NCBI RefSeq assembly: GCF_003594915.1
Contig: NZ_QZCS01000019.1
Coordinates: 1-64,000 of the forward strand
Direction: 5' to 3'
DNA length: 64,000 bases
Source: Enterobacter chuandaensis
Lineage (GTDB): Bacteria > Pseudomonadota > Gammaproteobacteria > Enterobacterales > Enterobacteriaceae
Under the pieces are notes generated by a model. The model ran no database searches. It was not told the origin of the DNA and was given only the letters and a program-made list of their open reading frames with translations. Position 1 is the stretch's first letter; each line of letters begins with the position of its first letter. The translations under genes were made by a program, and so were the position numbers. Below, piece by piece: positions 1 through 10,439 of this stretch.

Positions 1-24
1 AAAGGATGGCCTTTTTGCGTTTCT
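1..24 (+). terminator. right arm of a cut terminator hairpin at the window edge
   Basis: The window opens with AAGGATGGCCTTTTTGCGTTT. This resembles the descending arm and T-run of an intrinsic terminator of the rrnB T2 type (GGCCATCC...GGATGGCC then Ts). The ascending arm would lie left of the window, so the hairpin cannot be confirmed. It would end transcription of a rightward gene that is not visible. Confidence 0.4.
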
Positions 25-42
25 GCGCTGAAAAAACGGCAG

Positions 43-70
43 GCCGGGTAAGGCGAAGCCGCCACCCGGC
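43..70. repeat. REP-type palindrome
   Basis: GCCGGGT (43-49) and ACCCGGC (64-70) are perfect inverted arms around a GC-rich loop containing AAGGCGAAGCC. This is the usual form of an enterobacterial REP (repetitive extragenic palindrome). Related copies occur at 17270-17295, 24073-24098 and 45614-45639. Confidence 0.7.
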
Positions 71-73
71 AAG

Positions 74-307
74 TCAGACCGCACGCCACCTCACAATAAA
101 CTCAGCAATCCCACCCTCATCCAGCGTTAACTCGCTGATATCGTGCCCGGCATCGCTTCTGAACAGCTTAAGAATAATGGCGTGGATGAAAATTAAGGTA
201 CAGAGAAGGGGAGCCAAAGGGTATCGCCGGTGTGTGGCAAGCAGAAGTGGGATGATGATAATGACATCAGCCAGGTGACGTAAACGCCCGCGAACACGAG
301 GGAAAAT
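74..307 (-). pseudogene. remnant of a DUF2238 (YjdF-like) membrane protein gene
   Basis: On the minus strand an open frame runs from 307 to a TGA at 74-76 with no ATG, GTG or TTG start in a sensible place; the codon before it is a TGA at 308-310. Its middle reads LLATHRRYPLAPLL followed by a CTLIFIHAIIL-like stretch. From memory this matches the N-terminal half of DUF2238 inner-membrane proteins (E. coli YjdF type), which continue with a conserved GGHYTYA segment. Here that segment is missing and the frame switches to an unrelated hydrophilic tail ending VRWRAV. I read it as a decayed fragment, possibly fused to another sequence. The tRNA-Phe terminator lies just upstream. The alternative is chance coding-like sequence, but the match over about 25 residues argues against it. 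Confidence 0.5.
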
Positions 308-330
308 TCAGTGCATTGCAAATACAGAAA

Positions 331-357
331 AGCAAAAACCCAGCCATAGGCTGGGTT
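331..357 (-). terminator. intrinsic terminator of tRNA-Phe
   Basis: AACCCAGCC (337-345) pairs with GGCTGGGTT (349-357) around a 3-nt loop. Read on the minus strand, the stem is followed by TTTTTGCTTTT. It lies 10 nt past the 3' end of tRNA-Phe. Confidence 0.85.
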
Positions 358-367
358 CTTTAAATAG

Positions 368-443
368 TGGTGCCCGGACTCGGAATCGAACCAAGGACAC
401 GGGGATTTTCAATCCCCTGCTCTACCGACTGAGCTATCCGGGC
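368..443 (-). tRNA. pheU: tRNA-Phe (GAA)
   Basis: A 76-nt cloverleaf on the minus strand begins GCCCGGATAGCTCAG and ends GTCCGGGCACCA. The 7-bp acceptor stem, D-loop, the anticodon loop with GAA at 408-410, the T-loop GGTTCGATTCC and the encoded CCA are all visible. In E. coli the tRNA-Phe gene next to yjdC/dsbD is pheU, and the neighbourhood here is the same. Confidence 0.97.
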
Positions 444-453
444 AACGGAGCGC

Positions 454-482
454 ATTAAACCGCAATCACGTGAGGTCGTCAA
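454..482 (-). promoter_or_regulatory. promoter of tRNA-Phe
   Basis: On the minus strand TTGACG (482-477) is separated by 17 bp from TTTAAT (459-454). A GC-rich discriminator GCGCTCC then leads into the mature tRNA at 443. The strong -35 box and GC-rich discriminator are typical of growth-rate and stringently controlled stable RNA promoters. Confidence 0.75.
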
Positions 483-562
483 CACTATTTCGGGAAAAGC
501 TGTTCAACTGCTCAAGTTTACGGCAATTTGCTGGCTTCTGGGGCAAAAAAGCCAAACTACGC

Positions 563-1138
563 TTATGTTAACGCCCCGCCCATACGACACTGAGCAAACC
601 GCAAAATATCTTCCGCCAGGCGGTGCGCCGTATCCACATCGGCCTGGCTACGGTTCACCAGCATACGGCTCAGACAGCCCTCAAGGACGAGCTCCATCTG
701 CCTGGCGACCATTGCCGGGTCATCCACTTCAAGCGTTGTCAGCAGTTCGTGGGTGAAGTCATGCGCCGCCCGTTTTTGCTGATCCGCCAACTGGTGAATA
801 GGATGGCCGGGATCGGGAAAGTACGTGCAGGCGGCGATGAACAGACAACCTGGGTAACGGTTGTTGCTGACACATTCCGTCAGAGCAGTATAGCGTGCCA
901 GCAGCTTTTGCTCCGCAGTCAGTTCTTCATTCAGCATCAGCTGCCTGCGCCAAATATCCACCTGCTGGCTGAGATAGCGCAGCGCATCATAAAGCAGCGC
1001 CTCTTTATCCGGCCAGAAGCGCTTAAGCTCATCCAGAGGGTAATCGATACGGTCGGCTACCATCTCAAGCGTGGTGCTGGCGATCCCTTGAATCTCAAGT
1101 AGTTGCAGGGCTTGTCCCAGTACGTCTTCGCGTTGCAC
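563..1138 (-). CDS. yjdC: TetR-family transcriptional regulator YjdC
   Basis: A 191-residue protein with an N-terminal TetR-type helix-turn-helix (about residues 10-50, including [20 protein letters not shown]) and an all-helical ligand domain. It is nearly collinear with E. coli YjdC, whose targets and ligand I do not know. I chose the GTG at 1136-1138 because it gives MQREDVLG..., has a GGAGGAG ribosome site 6 nt upstream, and avoids overlap with dsbD; an upstream ATG at 1231 would overlap dsbD by 44 bp. It follows dsbD with 49 bp between them on the same strand, so co-transcription with cutA-dsbD is possible. Confidence 0.9.
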   Translation of the reverse strand: MQREDVLGQALQLLEIQGIASTTLEMVADRIDYPLDELKRFWPDKEALLYDALRYLSQQVDIWRRQLMLNEELTAEQKLLARYTALTECVSNNRYPGCLFIAACTYFPDPGHPIHQLADQQKRAAHDFTHELLTTLEVDDPAMVARQMELVLEGCLSRMLVNRSQADVDTAHRLAEDILRFAQCRMGGALT

Positions 1139-1187
1139 GGTTATCTCCTCCGCTATTCCCAACGGTATGTCCCGTCTAAAGTGTTGT

Positions 1188-2891
1188 TTACGGTTGGCGA
1201 TTGCGCAAATGCGCGCTGAATGCCGTTGCATCCATAAACCCGGTTACACGCTGTTCTGGCTGCTCGTCTCCCTGCTCATTGAAGAACAGAATGGTCGGTA
1301 GCCCGAGTACGTTAAGCTGTTTAAGCAGGGCCTTATCCTGCGCACTGTTGGCGGTGACGTTTGCCTGAAGCAATACCGTCTCTTTCAGGGCGTTTTGCAC
1401 CTGCGGATCGCTAAAGGTGTATTTTTCAAACTCTTTGCAGGCGACGCACCAGTCGGCATAGAGATCGAGCATTACTGGTTTACCTTTTGCCTGAGCCAGC
1501 GCGCTGTTGAGCTCATCGACGTTCTTAACATGTATAAAGTTTAAATGCGCCTGCGTCTGGCCCACAGGCGAGCCGAACGCCCAATCCTGAAGCGGACGCA
1601 CGCTCACCAACGCGGCGGCAAGCAGGAGAATTTGCACCAGACGCATCCACGCTTTTTTTGCCCCCAGGCTAACGATAAACGCCCAGGAGAAGAACGCCAC
1701 GCCAAGCATGGCCCACAGGCGCAGACCCCACGCGTCACCCATGATTCGCTCCAGCAGGAACACCGGAAGCGCCAGGATGACAAAACCAAACGCGGTTTTC
1801 ACCGTCTCCATCCACGGGCCGCTCTTCGGCAGCAGGCGATTGCCAAACACCGTCACCAGAATCAGCGGCAGGCCCATACCGAGCGCATAGAGATACAGCG
1901 TCCCCCCGCCGAGCCACATATTGCCGCTCTGAGCAATGTACAGCAGGATAGCGCTCAGCGGCGCAGTGGTGCAGGGGGAGCAAATTAACCCGGCGATGGC
2001 ACCCATTGCGAATACGCCGCCCGCAGAGCCGCCCTGCTGGCGATTGCTCATCAGCGTTAAGCGGGTTTGCAGTGAGGAGGGCAACTGCAGCGTGAACAGG
2101 CCAAACATCGACAGCGCCAGCAGGATAAATACGGCTGACAGGCCGATAAGCACGTAAGGGTGCTGAAGTGCGGCCTGGAACTGCAGCCCGGCTGCGGCGA
2201 CCACGAGGCCGAGCGCGGTATAGGTAAGCGCCATGCCCTGCACGTAGATAAACGCCAGCAGCAGCGCCCGGGCGGTGGAAAGGCGTTGCGTGCCGCCCAG
2301 TACAATCCCGGAGATAAGCGGGTACATGGGCAGGACACACGGGGTAAAGGCTATGCCGATACCAATCAGTAAGGCCCAAAGTGCTGAGAAAGGCAGATCG
2401 GAAGCAGCTTCGCCTTCACCCCTCACCCTGGCCCTCTCCCCTGAGGGGAGAGGGGAGGCTGCCGCTTTAACTTCACTAAGCGGAACGACCTTCGTTTCAG
2501 GGGGGTAGCAGAAGCCCGCGTCGGCACAGCCCTGATACGTTACCGTCAGCGTGGCATTTTTATCCGCCTGATTCACCGTGACGGGCACGCTCAGGCGCTG
2601 GCGATAAATTTCACTCTTACCGTAGAACTCGTCCTCGTGCCACTCGCCTGCGGGCATCTGCGGTGCGCCGACGTTAGCCTTTGCAGGCGTGATGCTGACC
2701 TGTTTGCGGTAGAGGTAGTATCCCTCTTTCACCTGCCAGGTCAGATTGAGGTCGTGCTGGTTTTGCTGAAAGTCGAAAACAAACGCCTGATCGGCAGGAA
2801 TAAAGTTTGAACGGCCGGGTGCGTCAAACAACCCGGCAAATACTGACGTGCTGCACAGCAGCAGGATCAGCGTAAAGAAGCGTTGAGCCAT
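1188..2891 (-). CDS. dsbD: thiol:disulfide interchange protein DsbD
   Basis: An inner-membrane electron carrier that passes reducing power from cytoplasmic thioredoxin to periplasmic DsbC, DsbG and CcmG. All three cysteine pairs are present: C122/C128 in the N-terminal periplasmic domain (CADAGFC), C185 ([10 protein letters not shown]) with C304 (GLICSPC) in the membrane domain, and CVAC at 482-485 in the C-terminal thioredoxin-like domain. The signal peptide is about residues 1-19. At 567 residues it is about 2 longer than E. coli DsbD. Residues about 145-160 ([15 protein letters not shown]) in the linker before the membrane domain are encoded by a dispersed palindromic repeat at 2419-2456. 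The start overlaps the cutA end by 25 bp, indicating an operon. Confidence 0.97.
   Translation of the reverse strand: MAQRFFTLILLLCSTSVFAGLFDAPGRSNFIPADQAFVFDFQQNQHDLNLTWQVKEGYYLYRKQVSITPAKANVGAPQMPAGEWHEDEFYGKSEIYRQRLSVPVTVNQADKNATLTVTYQGCADAGFCYPPETKVVPLSEVKAAASPLPSGERARVRGEGEAASDLPFSALWALLIGIGIAFTPCVLPMYPLISGIVLGGTQRLSTARALLLAFIYVQGMALTYTALGLVVAAAGLQFQAALQHPYVLIGLSAVFILLALSMFGLFTLQLPSSLQTRLTLMSNRQQGGSAGGVFAMGAIAGLICSPCTTAPLSAILLYIAQSGNMWLGGGTLYLYALGMGLPLILVTVFGNRLLPKSGPWMETVKTAFGFVILALPVFLLERIMGDAWGLRLWAMLGVAFFSWAFIVSLGAKKAWMRLVQILLLAAALVSVRPLQDWAFGSPVGQTQAHLNFIHVKNVDELNSALAQAKGKPVMLDLYADWCVACKEFEKYTFSDPQVQNALKETVLLQANVTANSAQDKALLKQLNVLGLPTILFFNEQGDEQPEQRVTGFMDATAFSAHLRNRQP
2419..2456. repeat. 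dispersed CCCTCACC palindromic repeat inside dsbD
   Basis: The element starts CCCTCACCCTGGCCC and contains perfect arms CCCTCTCCCC (2432-2441) and GGGGAGAGGG (2445-2454) around TGA. The same module recurs between rnr and rlmB (48680-48717) and, in the opposite orientation and less well conserved, downstream of rlmB (49513-49558). Here it is in frame with dsbD and encodes linker residues. Confidence 0.8.
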
Positions 2892-3190
2892 GAGAGATAG
2901 TCGTTATCGCCGTGGACCACTGGCAGCACCAGCAGTTCCGGGGTTTGGTAAGGATGATGAGACTTGAGGCAGTCGAGGAGCGCCTGCTGATTCGCCAGAT
3001 TGGTTTTGAGCAACATCTGGACTTCGTACTCCTGCTCCAGCTTGCCTTCCCAGTAATAGAGGGAGGTGGCTCCAGGAAGAAGAGTTACGCAAGCAGCCAG
3101 TTTTTCGGCCAGCACCTTGGCGGCGAGATCCTGGGCAGAGGCTTCATCAGGGGCGGTACACAGTACGACAACAGCATCAGGCGTGTTCAC
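2867..3190 (-). CDS. cutA: divalent-cation tolerance protein CutA
   Basis: A 107-residue small trimeric PII-like protein, nearly identical in its core to E. coli CutA ([45 protein letters not shown]). Historically linked to copper tolerance; its biochemical role is unsettled, and part of the original phenotype has been attributed to dsbD. The start is the GTG at 3188-3190 with GGAGG 7 nt upstream. It is about 5 residues shorter at the N-terminus than the E. coli protein. It is first in the cutA-dsbD unit, overlapping dsbD by 25 bp. Confidence 0.95.
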   Translation of the reverse strand: MNTPDAVVVLCTAPDEASAQDLAAKVLAEKLAACVTLLPGATSLYYWEGKLEQEYEVQMLLKTNLANQQALLDCLKSHHPYQTPELLVLPVVHGDNDYLSWLNASLR

Positions 3191-3245
3191 AAGTCGACCT
3201 CCTCATCACGAAAGTCTTCACTATATCACGCAAGACGATTGGTCA

Positions 3246-3273
3246 TTAATGAAACGGGCCGCAGAGCGGCCCG
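3246..3273 (-). terminator. terminator downstream of dcuA
   Basis: CGGGCCGC (3255-3262) and GCGGCCCG (3266-3273) form an 8-bp GC stem with loop AGA. On the minus strand it is followed by TTTCATTAAT. It lies 31 bp beyond the dcuA stop. Confidence 0.7.
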
Positions 3274-3303
3274 ATTTTAACTATTTTTACAACGGTTAAC
3301 CGT

Positions 3304-4605
3304 TTACAGCACAATGCCGCCGATGATAAAGCCGAGGACGACGCAGAGCGTGATCGCCACCACGCCAGGGATCAGGAACGCGTGGTTAAACACGTACTTA
3401 CCGATGCGGGTTGAGCCGGTATCGTCCATCTCAACCGCGGCCAGCAGGGTTGGATAGGTTGGCAGTACGAACAGGGCAGAAACCGCCGCGAAAGAGGCAA
3501 TCGCCGTCAGCGGCGTCACGCCCAGCATCAGTGCCGCAGGCATCAGCGCTTTGGTGGTGGCCGCCTGGGAGTAAAGCAGCGTCGCGGCAAAGAACAGAAC
3601 CACCGCCAGCAGCCACGGATAGTTGTGCAGCAGGTCGCCGGCAACGGTCTGGATGTCGCTGATGTGCGCTTTCACGAAGGTGTCACCGAGCCACGCCACG
3701 CCCAAAACGCACACGCAGGCGCTCATACCGGATTTGAAGGTGCTGGCATTCAGCACTTCGCTGGTGTCGATTTTACAGGTGATGCTAATCAGCGTGGCGA
3801 TGGTCAGCATGAATACCACAATCGCTTCGTTACGCGGCAGCACCGGGTTCTGGATCAGCCCTACGGTGTCGCTGATGGCGGTCGCGTAGAACATCACGGC
3901 GACAATACCGATCAGGAACAGCAGCACGGAGCGTTTCGCGTGCGGCTTCAGTTCGAAGACCTGGCTACCGCGCAGGCTCACTTCACCTTTTGCCAGACGC
4001 TCCTGATAAACCGGATCGTCTTTCAGCTCGGCGCCGAGGAAGTTACACAGCACGGCGGTAATCATCACCGCAATCAGCGTGACCGGAATACAGATCGCCA
4101 GCAGCGTCAGGTAGCTCACGCCCATTGGCTCAAGAATACCCGCGAAGAAGACGACAGCGGCAGAGATTGGCGACGCGGTAATGGCAATCTGAGAGGCCAC
4201 CACGGCAATAGAAAGAGGGCGAGACGGGCGAATACCCTGTTCTTTGGCCACCTCGGTAATCACCGGCAGCGTAGAGAACGCCGTGTGGCCGGTTCCCGCA
4301 AGAATGGTCATAAACCAGGTCACCAGCGGAGCAAGGAAAGTAATGTATTTAGGATGGCGGCGCAGCATACGCTCTGCCAGGCTCACCAGGTAGTCCATAC
4401 CACCTGCCACCTGCATGGCCGCAATAGCGGCAATAACCGCCATGATGATTTCGATAACGTCAAAAGGGATTGCGCCGGGTTTAATCTGAAAGATAAGGGT
4501 AAGAACAAGCACCCCGAGACCGCCGGCAAAACCGATGCCGATGCCCCCGAGTCGTGCGCCCAAATAAATCGCCAACAGGACGATGACGAGTTCTGCTCCA
4601 AACAT
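3304..4605 (-). CDS. dcuA: anaerobic C4-dicarboxylate antiporter DcuA
   Basis: A 433-residue polytopic inner-membrane protein, collinear with E. coli DcuA. It exchanges fumarate, malate or aspartate for succinate. About ten hydrophobic helices are visible, with the N-terminal stretch ELVIVLLAIYLGARLGGIGI and the C-terminus FIIGGIVL intact. It lies 116 bp downstream of aspA on the same strand. This is the classical aspA-dcuA unit in which aspartate taken up by DcuA is deaminated to fumarate for respiration. A terminator in the aspA-dcuA gap would make dcuA partly dependent on readthrough or its own promoter. Confidence 0.97.
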   Translation of the reverse strand: MFGAELVIVLLAIYLGARLGGIGIGFAGGLGVLVLTLIFQIKPGAIPFDVIEIIMAVIAAIAAMQVAGGMDYLVSLAERMLRRHPKYITFLAPLVTWFMTILAGTGHTAFSTLPVITEVAKEQGIRPSRPLSIAVVASQIAITASPISAAVVFFAGILEPMGVSYLTLLAICIPVTLIAVMITAVLCNFLGAELKDDPVYQERLAKGEVSLRGSQVFELKPHAKRSVLLFLIGIVAVMFYATAISDTVGLIQNPVLPRNEAIVVFMLTIATLISITCKIDTSEVLNASTFKSGMSACVCVLGVAWLGDTFVKAHISDIQTVAGDLLHNYPWLLAVVLFFAATLLYSQAATTKALMPAALMLGVTPLTAIASFAAVSALFVLPTYPTLLAAVEMDDTGSTRIGKYVFNHAFLIPGVVAITLCVVLGFIIGGIVL

Positions 4606-4668
4606 AAAGACCTGCCTTGCTTATTAACAAGTTGATATTGAATTGTTGTATTTAGGTAACGCTTAAAA

Positions 4669-4701
4669 AGAAAAAAGGCACGTCACAAGTGACGTGCCTT
4701 T
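4669..4701 (-). terminator. intrinsic terminator between aspA and dcuA
   Basis: AAAGGCACGTCAC (4674-4686) and GTGACGTGCCTTT (4689-4701) form a 13-bp perfect stem with a 2-nt gap. On the minus strand it runs on into TTTTTT. It starts 21 nt after the aspA stop, so it should attenuate aspA transcription before dcuA. Confidence 0.9.
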
Positions 4702-4721
4702 CGGAAGCCTAGCCTGAACTG

Positions 4722-6158
4722 TTACTGTTCGCTTTCATCAGTATATCGTTTCGCTTTATATGCCGGGTGCATCAGGTTCTGGGCCGAAAAGATATCGTCC
4801 AGCTCGGCTTCGGTCAACAGTCCGCGCTCCAGCACCACTTCACGCACGCTCTTACCGGTTTCGGCGCAAATCTTACCAACGATGTCGCCGTTATGGTGGC
4901 CGATGAATGGGTTGAGGTAGGTGACGATCCCGATAGAGTTGTACACATAGCCTTCACAGACTTCTTTATTCGCGGTGATGCCGTTAATGCATTTTTCCAG
5001 CAGGTTGTAGCAGGCGTTGGTCAGGATGTGAATGGATTCAAACATCGCCTGGCCAATCACCGGCTCCATCACGTTCAGTTGCAGCTGACCCGCTTCGGAG
5101 GCCATGGTCACGGTCGTATCGTTACCGATGACTTTAAAGCAGACCTGGTTCACCACTTCTGGCACCACCGGGTTCACTTTCGCTGGCATGATAGAAGAAC
5201 CCGCCTGCAGTTCTGGCAGGTTGATTTCGTTCAGGCCAGCGCGCGGGCCGGAGGAGAGCAGGCGCAGGTCGTTACAGATTTTAGACAGTTTCACCGCCAG
5301 ACGTTTCAGGGCGCTGTGTACCATCACGTACGCGCCGCAGTCGGAGGTGGCTTCGATCAGGTCTTCCGCAGGCACAACCGGCAGGTTAGACACTTCCGCC
5401 AGCTTCTGAACCGCCAACTGCTGATAGCCATCCGGGGTGTTCAGACGCGTACCGATGGCGGTGGCGCCCAGGTTCACTTCCAGCAGCAGTTCGGAGGTGC
5501 GCAGCAGGTTTTTGGTTTCTTCGTTAAGCAGCACGTTAAACGCATGGAATTCCTGACCGAGGGTCATCGGCACCGCGTCCTGAAGCTGGGTACGGCCCAT
5601 TTTCAGAATGTCCTGGAACTCAACCGCTTTACGCTGGAAGCCATCGCCCAGCTGGTTGATCGCGTCGACCAGTTTGACCACGGAGGCATAAACCGCGATA
5701 CGGAAGCCGGTTGGGTAGGCGTCGTTGGTGGACTGGCATTTGTTAACGTGGTCGTTCGGGTTAAGGTACTGGTATTCACCTTTCTGGTGGCCCATCAGCT
5801 CAAGGCCGATGTTTGCCAGTACTTCGTTCGTATTCATGTTGACGGAGGTACCCGCGCCGCCCTGATAGACGTCAACCGGGAACTGGTCCATGCATTTGCC
5901 GTTGTTCAGCACTTCATCGCAGGCAGCGATAATCGCATTTGCCGCGCTTTTAGGAATGGTTTGCAGCTCTTTGTTCGCCAGCGCTGCGGCTTTCTTCACC
6001 ATCACCATGCCACGGACAAACTCAGGGATGTCGCTGATTTTGCTGTTGCTGATGTAGAAGTTTTCAATCGCTCTCAGAGTGTGAACACCATAGTAGGCAT
6101 CCGCTGGAACTTCCCTGGTACCCAACAAGTCTTCTTCGATACGAATGTTGTTTAACAT
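4722..6158 (-). CDS. aspA: aspartate ammonia-lyase (aspartase)
   Basis: Converts L-aspartate to fumarate and ammonia in the cytoplasm; a homotetramer of the fumarase/aspartase superfamily. The signature [11 protein letters not shown] is present, as are the substrate loop motifs ([24 protein letters not shown]). From [10 protein letters not shown] the protein is 478 residues, the E. coli length. I chose the ATG at 6156-6158 because AGAAGG lies 6 nt upstream and the family starts there; an in-frame ATG 14 codons earlier lacks support. It lies divergent from fxsA with a CRP-like site between, and dcuA follows. Confidence 0.97.
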   Translation of the reverse strand: MLNNIRIEEDLLGTREVPADAYYGVHTLRAIENFYISNSKISDIPEFVRGMVMVKKAAALANKELQTIPKSAANAIIAACDEVLNNGKCMDQFPVDVYQGGAGTSVNMNTNEVLANIGLELMGHQKGEYQYLNPNDHVNKCQSTNDAYPTGFRIAVYASVVKLVDAINQLGDGFQRKAVEFQDILKMGRTQLQDAVPMTLGQEFHAFNVLLNEETKNLLRTSELLLEVNLGATAIGTRLNTPDGYQQLAVQKLAEVSNLPVVPAEDLIEATSDCGAYVMVHSALKRLAVKLSKICNDLRLLSSGPRAGLNEINLPELQAGSSIMPAKVNPVVPEVVNQVCFKVIGNDTTVTMASEAGQLQLNVMEPVIGQAMFESIHILTNACYNLLEKCINGITANKEVCEGYVYNSIGIVTYLNPFIGHHNGDIVGKICAETGKSVREVVLERGLLTEAELDDIFSAQNLMHPAYKAKRYTDESEQ

Positions 6159-6344
6159 GTGAACCTTCTTTTCAAGCTGCCGATGGATTGTACTAAACAC
6201 ACAACATATATGTGGTTTTGAATATTTTCTGACCGACGATTATTCCCTCAATCGGCCAGATGTTCGAGATCATATGCTGATGATAGCGAATTGCCGTAAG
6301 CTGGATCACTTATTATCGACCCGATTCCATGATAATTATTAATC

Positions 6345-6360
6345 TGTGAAATGTGTCACC
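6345..6360. promoter_or_regulatory. CRP-binding site in the aspA-fxsA intergenic region
   Basis: TGTGA-AATGTG-TCACC matches the CRP consensus TGTGA-N6-TCACA at 9 of 10 positions. It lies 187 bp upstream of the aspA start. aspA is known in E. coli to be catabolite-controlled. The rest of the 335-bp gap (6159-6493) is AT-rich with no coding potential that I could see. Confidence 0.7.
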
Positions 6361-6493
6361 GCTTTAATATTTCCGAAAAAAATATCCGTGCAAACCGATT
6401 GAATTTTGGCTAACCGTCTCCATCTCTTACAGACGCGTGATGCGAACACATTCAGACAGGGGCCAGATGGCGCCTGCCACACAGGAGATGCCA

Positions 6494-6958
6494 GTGCGCT
6501 GGATACCGTTTATTGCTTTCTTTCTCTATGTTTACATTGAGATTTCTATTTTCATCCAGGTTGCCCACGTGCTGGGCGTCCTGTTGACGTTGATTCTGGT
6601 GATCTTCACCTCCGTCATCGGCATGTCGCTGGTGCGTAATCAGGGTTTCAAAAATTTCCTGATAATGCAGCAGAAGATGGCCGCAGGCGAAAGCCCGGCA
6701 GAAGAGATGATCAAAAGCGTGTCGCTGATTATTGCGGGCCTGCTACTGATCCTGCCGGGGTTCTTCACCGACTTCCTCGGCCTGCTGTTACTGTTGCCGC
6801 CGGTACAGAAGCACCTGACCATGAAGCTGCTGCCGCATCTGCGGTTTAGCCGCATGCCGGGCGGCGGGTTCAGCACAGGGCCAGGCGATACCTTCGAAGG
6901 GGAGTATCAGCGCAAGGATGAACAGCGCGACCGTTTAGACCATAAAGACGATCGGTAA
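6494..6958 (+). CDS. fxsA: FxsA family membrane protein
   Basis: A 154-residue inner-membrane protein with two or three hydrophobic segments (about residues 3-20, 25-45, 72-100) and a hydrophilic, acid/base-rich C-terminal tail (RKDEQRDRLDHKDDR). In E. coli its overexpression suppresses F-plasmid exclusion of phage T7; its normal role is unknown. I set the start at the GTG 6494-6496 (MRWIPF..., matching E. coli) because AGGAG lies 6 nt upstream. The nearby ATG at 6488 abuts that ribosome site directly and cannot use it. Confidence 0.9.
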   Translation: MRWIPFIAFFLYVYIEISIFIQVAHVLGVLLTLILVIFTSVIGMSLVRNQGFKNFLIMQQKMAAGESPAEEMIKSVSLIIAGLLLILPGFFTDFLGLLLLLPPVQKHLTMKLLPHLRFSRMPGGGFSTGPGDTFEGEYQRKDEQRDRLDHKDDR

Positions 6959-6965
6959 TTTTTTT

Positions 6966-6989
6966 GCCCGGTAGCTTCGCTTACCGGGC
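6966..6989. repeat. palindrome between fxsA and yjeH
   Basis: GCCCGGTA (6966-6973) and TACCGGGC (6982-6989) form a perfect 8-bp stem that includes the yjeH stop codon. The T-run lies on the 5' side for the plus strand, so it is not a standard terminator for either gene; it looks like a REP-type element. Confidence 0.6.
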
Positions 6990-8228
6990 CTGTGGATTTT
7001 TCCGCTTCGGTAAAAATGCCCACAGCCCCGCCAGCATGACGATGGCGTACACACTCTTCCATCCCACCATCGCCAGCAACAGCAGGCACAGCACACCCCC
7101 GACGACCGCCAGTGCTTTATAGCGACCTTTCAGCAGACGACAGCCCGCCAGCATGCACAGCAGGTAGATCATGATGAAAATACCGTTGGCGTAGATAATC
7201 AGCGCATCAAGGTTGATGTCGAGAAGATAAATGCCCAGCGAACTCAGAACGCAGCAGCCCAGCACGGTATTCAGGGCATTCATCGGAAGTTGACGCTTTG
7301 AGAGGCGTGATAGGGGGCTATCCGGTTTATAAAGAGACTGCGACCACACCAGCCGGGCGAAGCTCTGGATATAAATATTGAGGCTGGCAAAGCAAGCGAG
7401 ATAGCCAATCACGCAGGCTACCCATAAGGCTTTGACGCCAAACAGCTGCACCACGATACCCGGCAGTGACGCGGCGGCGGCTTTATCTTCGCCGAACGCG
7501 TTGAAGTGCAGCACCAGCACGGTACAGGCCCAATACACAGTACCCGCCAGCAGCAGGCCGATCATCAGGGCTCGCGGGAAATCGCGTTCAGGTCGCTTAA
7601 ACTCAGAGGCTAAATGGGCGAACGCTTCCAGCCCGACAAAACACCAGAACATAACGGAAAGGGCGGCGAAAAGCTGCGAATGATCGACGTCCCTGACTGC
7701 CGGGAACGGAATATCTTTTACCGTGATATCGCCCGCCCACCAGATAGCGCCAATGAGCGCGACAATCATCACCGCGACGAACGTCTGCAGATTCGCGCTC
7801 GAGCTGGCGCCGCGTGAGCCCACCCACCAGACGATGGCCAGCGTACCGAATTCAGCCAGCAGCAGTTGCGCGTTATGCCAGCCAAACAGCGCCTGACCAA
7901 AGCCGGTCGCAATATGTAGCGCCGCCGGAAGGCCAACCGGAATGACGGAGAGAAACAGCCAGCCGGTGACGCGCTCCAGACGCGGGCCAAAGGCCAGCCC
8001 GACAAAATGCGCCACGCCGCCCGCGCTGGGGAAGTGTCGTCCCAGGATGGCAAACACAATGGCTATCGGGAAAACCAGCACAATCAGCACCGGCCACGCC
8101 CACAGGCTGTTATTTCCAGCCACCAGCGCTGCCAGTGCCGGTACGGCAAATACGCCCGTACCTAACAAGGAGGTTGAAAGCAGGCCAACGCCCTGCGCCA
8201 GCCCCAACTCCTGCTTAAGTCCACTCAT
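6981..8228 (-). CDS. yjeH: L-methionine/branched-chain amino acid exporter YjeH
   Basis: A 415-residue APC-superfamily transporter with about 12 membrane helices and the typical first-helix motif LLGTGVFAVPALAALVAG. E. coli YjeH has been reported to export L-methionine and branched-chain amino acids. The chosen start (ATG 8226-8228, MSGLKQELGL) agrees with the family and has AGGA 8 nt upstream; a longer frame to 8324 would run into the groES promoter. It is divergent from groESL. Confidence 0.92.
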   Translation of the reverse strand: MSGLKQELGLAQGVGLLSTSLLGTGVFAVPALAALVAGNNSLWAWPVLIVLVFPIAIVFAILGRHFPSAGGVAHFVGLAFGPRLERVTGWLFLSVIPVGLPAALHIATGFGQALFGWHNAQLLLAEFGTLAIVWWVGSRGASSSANLQTFVAVMIVALIGAIWWAGDITVKDIPFPAVRDVDHSQLFAALSVMFWCFVGLEAFAHLASEFKRPERDFPRALMIGLLLAGTVYWACTVLVLHFNAFGEDKAAAASLPGIVVQLFGVKALWVACVIGYLACFASLNIYIQSFARLVWSQSLYKPDSPLSRLSKRQLPMNALNTVLGCCVLSSLGIYLLDINLDALIIYANGIFIMIYLLCMLAGCRLLKGRYKALAVVGGVLCLLLLAMVGWKSVYAIVMLAGLWAFLPKRKNPQAR

Positions 8229-8295
8229 TGACATCATCCTGCCAATACCAAAAGAGAGGCGATGGTAACACTTTCGCAAATTTTTTTTCGATTCC

Positions 8296-8700
<405 letters not shown>

Positions 8701-8719
8701 TTTACGCACGAGAATTTGA

Positions 8720-10375
<1,656 letters not shown>

Positions 10376-10402
10376 TCATATTGTTCTGAACCTCTCAGAA
10401 CG

Positions 10403-10433
10403 AACCCCGGGCAGAAATGCCCGGGGTTTTTTA
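10403..10433 (+). terminator. intrinsic terminator of groESL
   Basis: CCCCGGGC (10405-10412) and GCCCGGGG (10419-10426), with an extra A-T pair and loop GAAA, are followed by TTTTTTAT. Its right half (GCAGAAATGC, then C/G-rich, then Ts) is echoed at 12858-12880, beyond the iadA-yjiGH block. Confidence 0.93.
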
Positions 10434-10439
10434 TTACCG

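Noticed and set aside
6..278. 90-codon plus-strand frame at the window start
   Set aside because: It begins inside a terminator T-run and passes through a REP; the minus-strand DUF2238-like frame explains the region better.
3625..4635. 336-codon open frame opposite dcuA
   Set aside because: Antisense shadow; hydrophilic His/Arg/Gln-rich translation of a hydrophobic gene's complement.
4767..6155. 462-codon open frame opposite aspA
   Set aside because: Fully antisense to a conserved enzyme; composition (His/Val/Gln-rich) reflects the complement of a biased gene, and no ribosome site or family match was seen.
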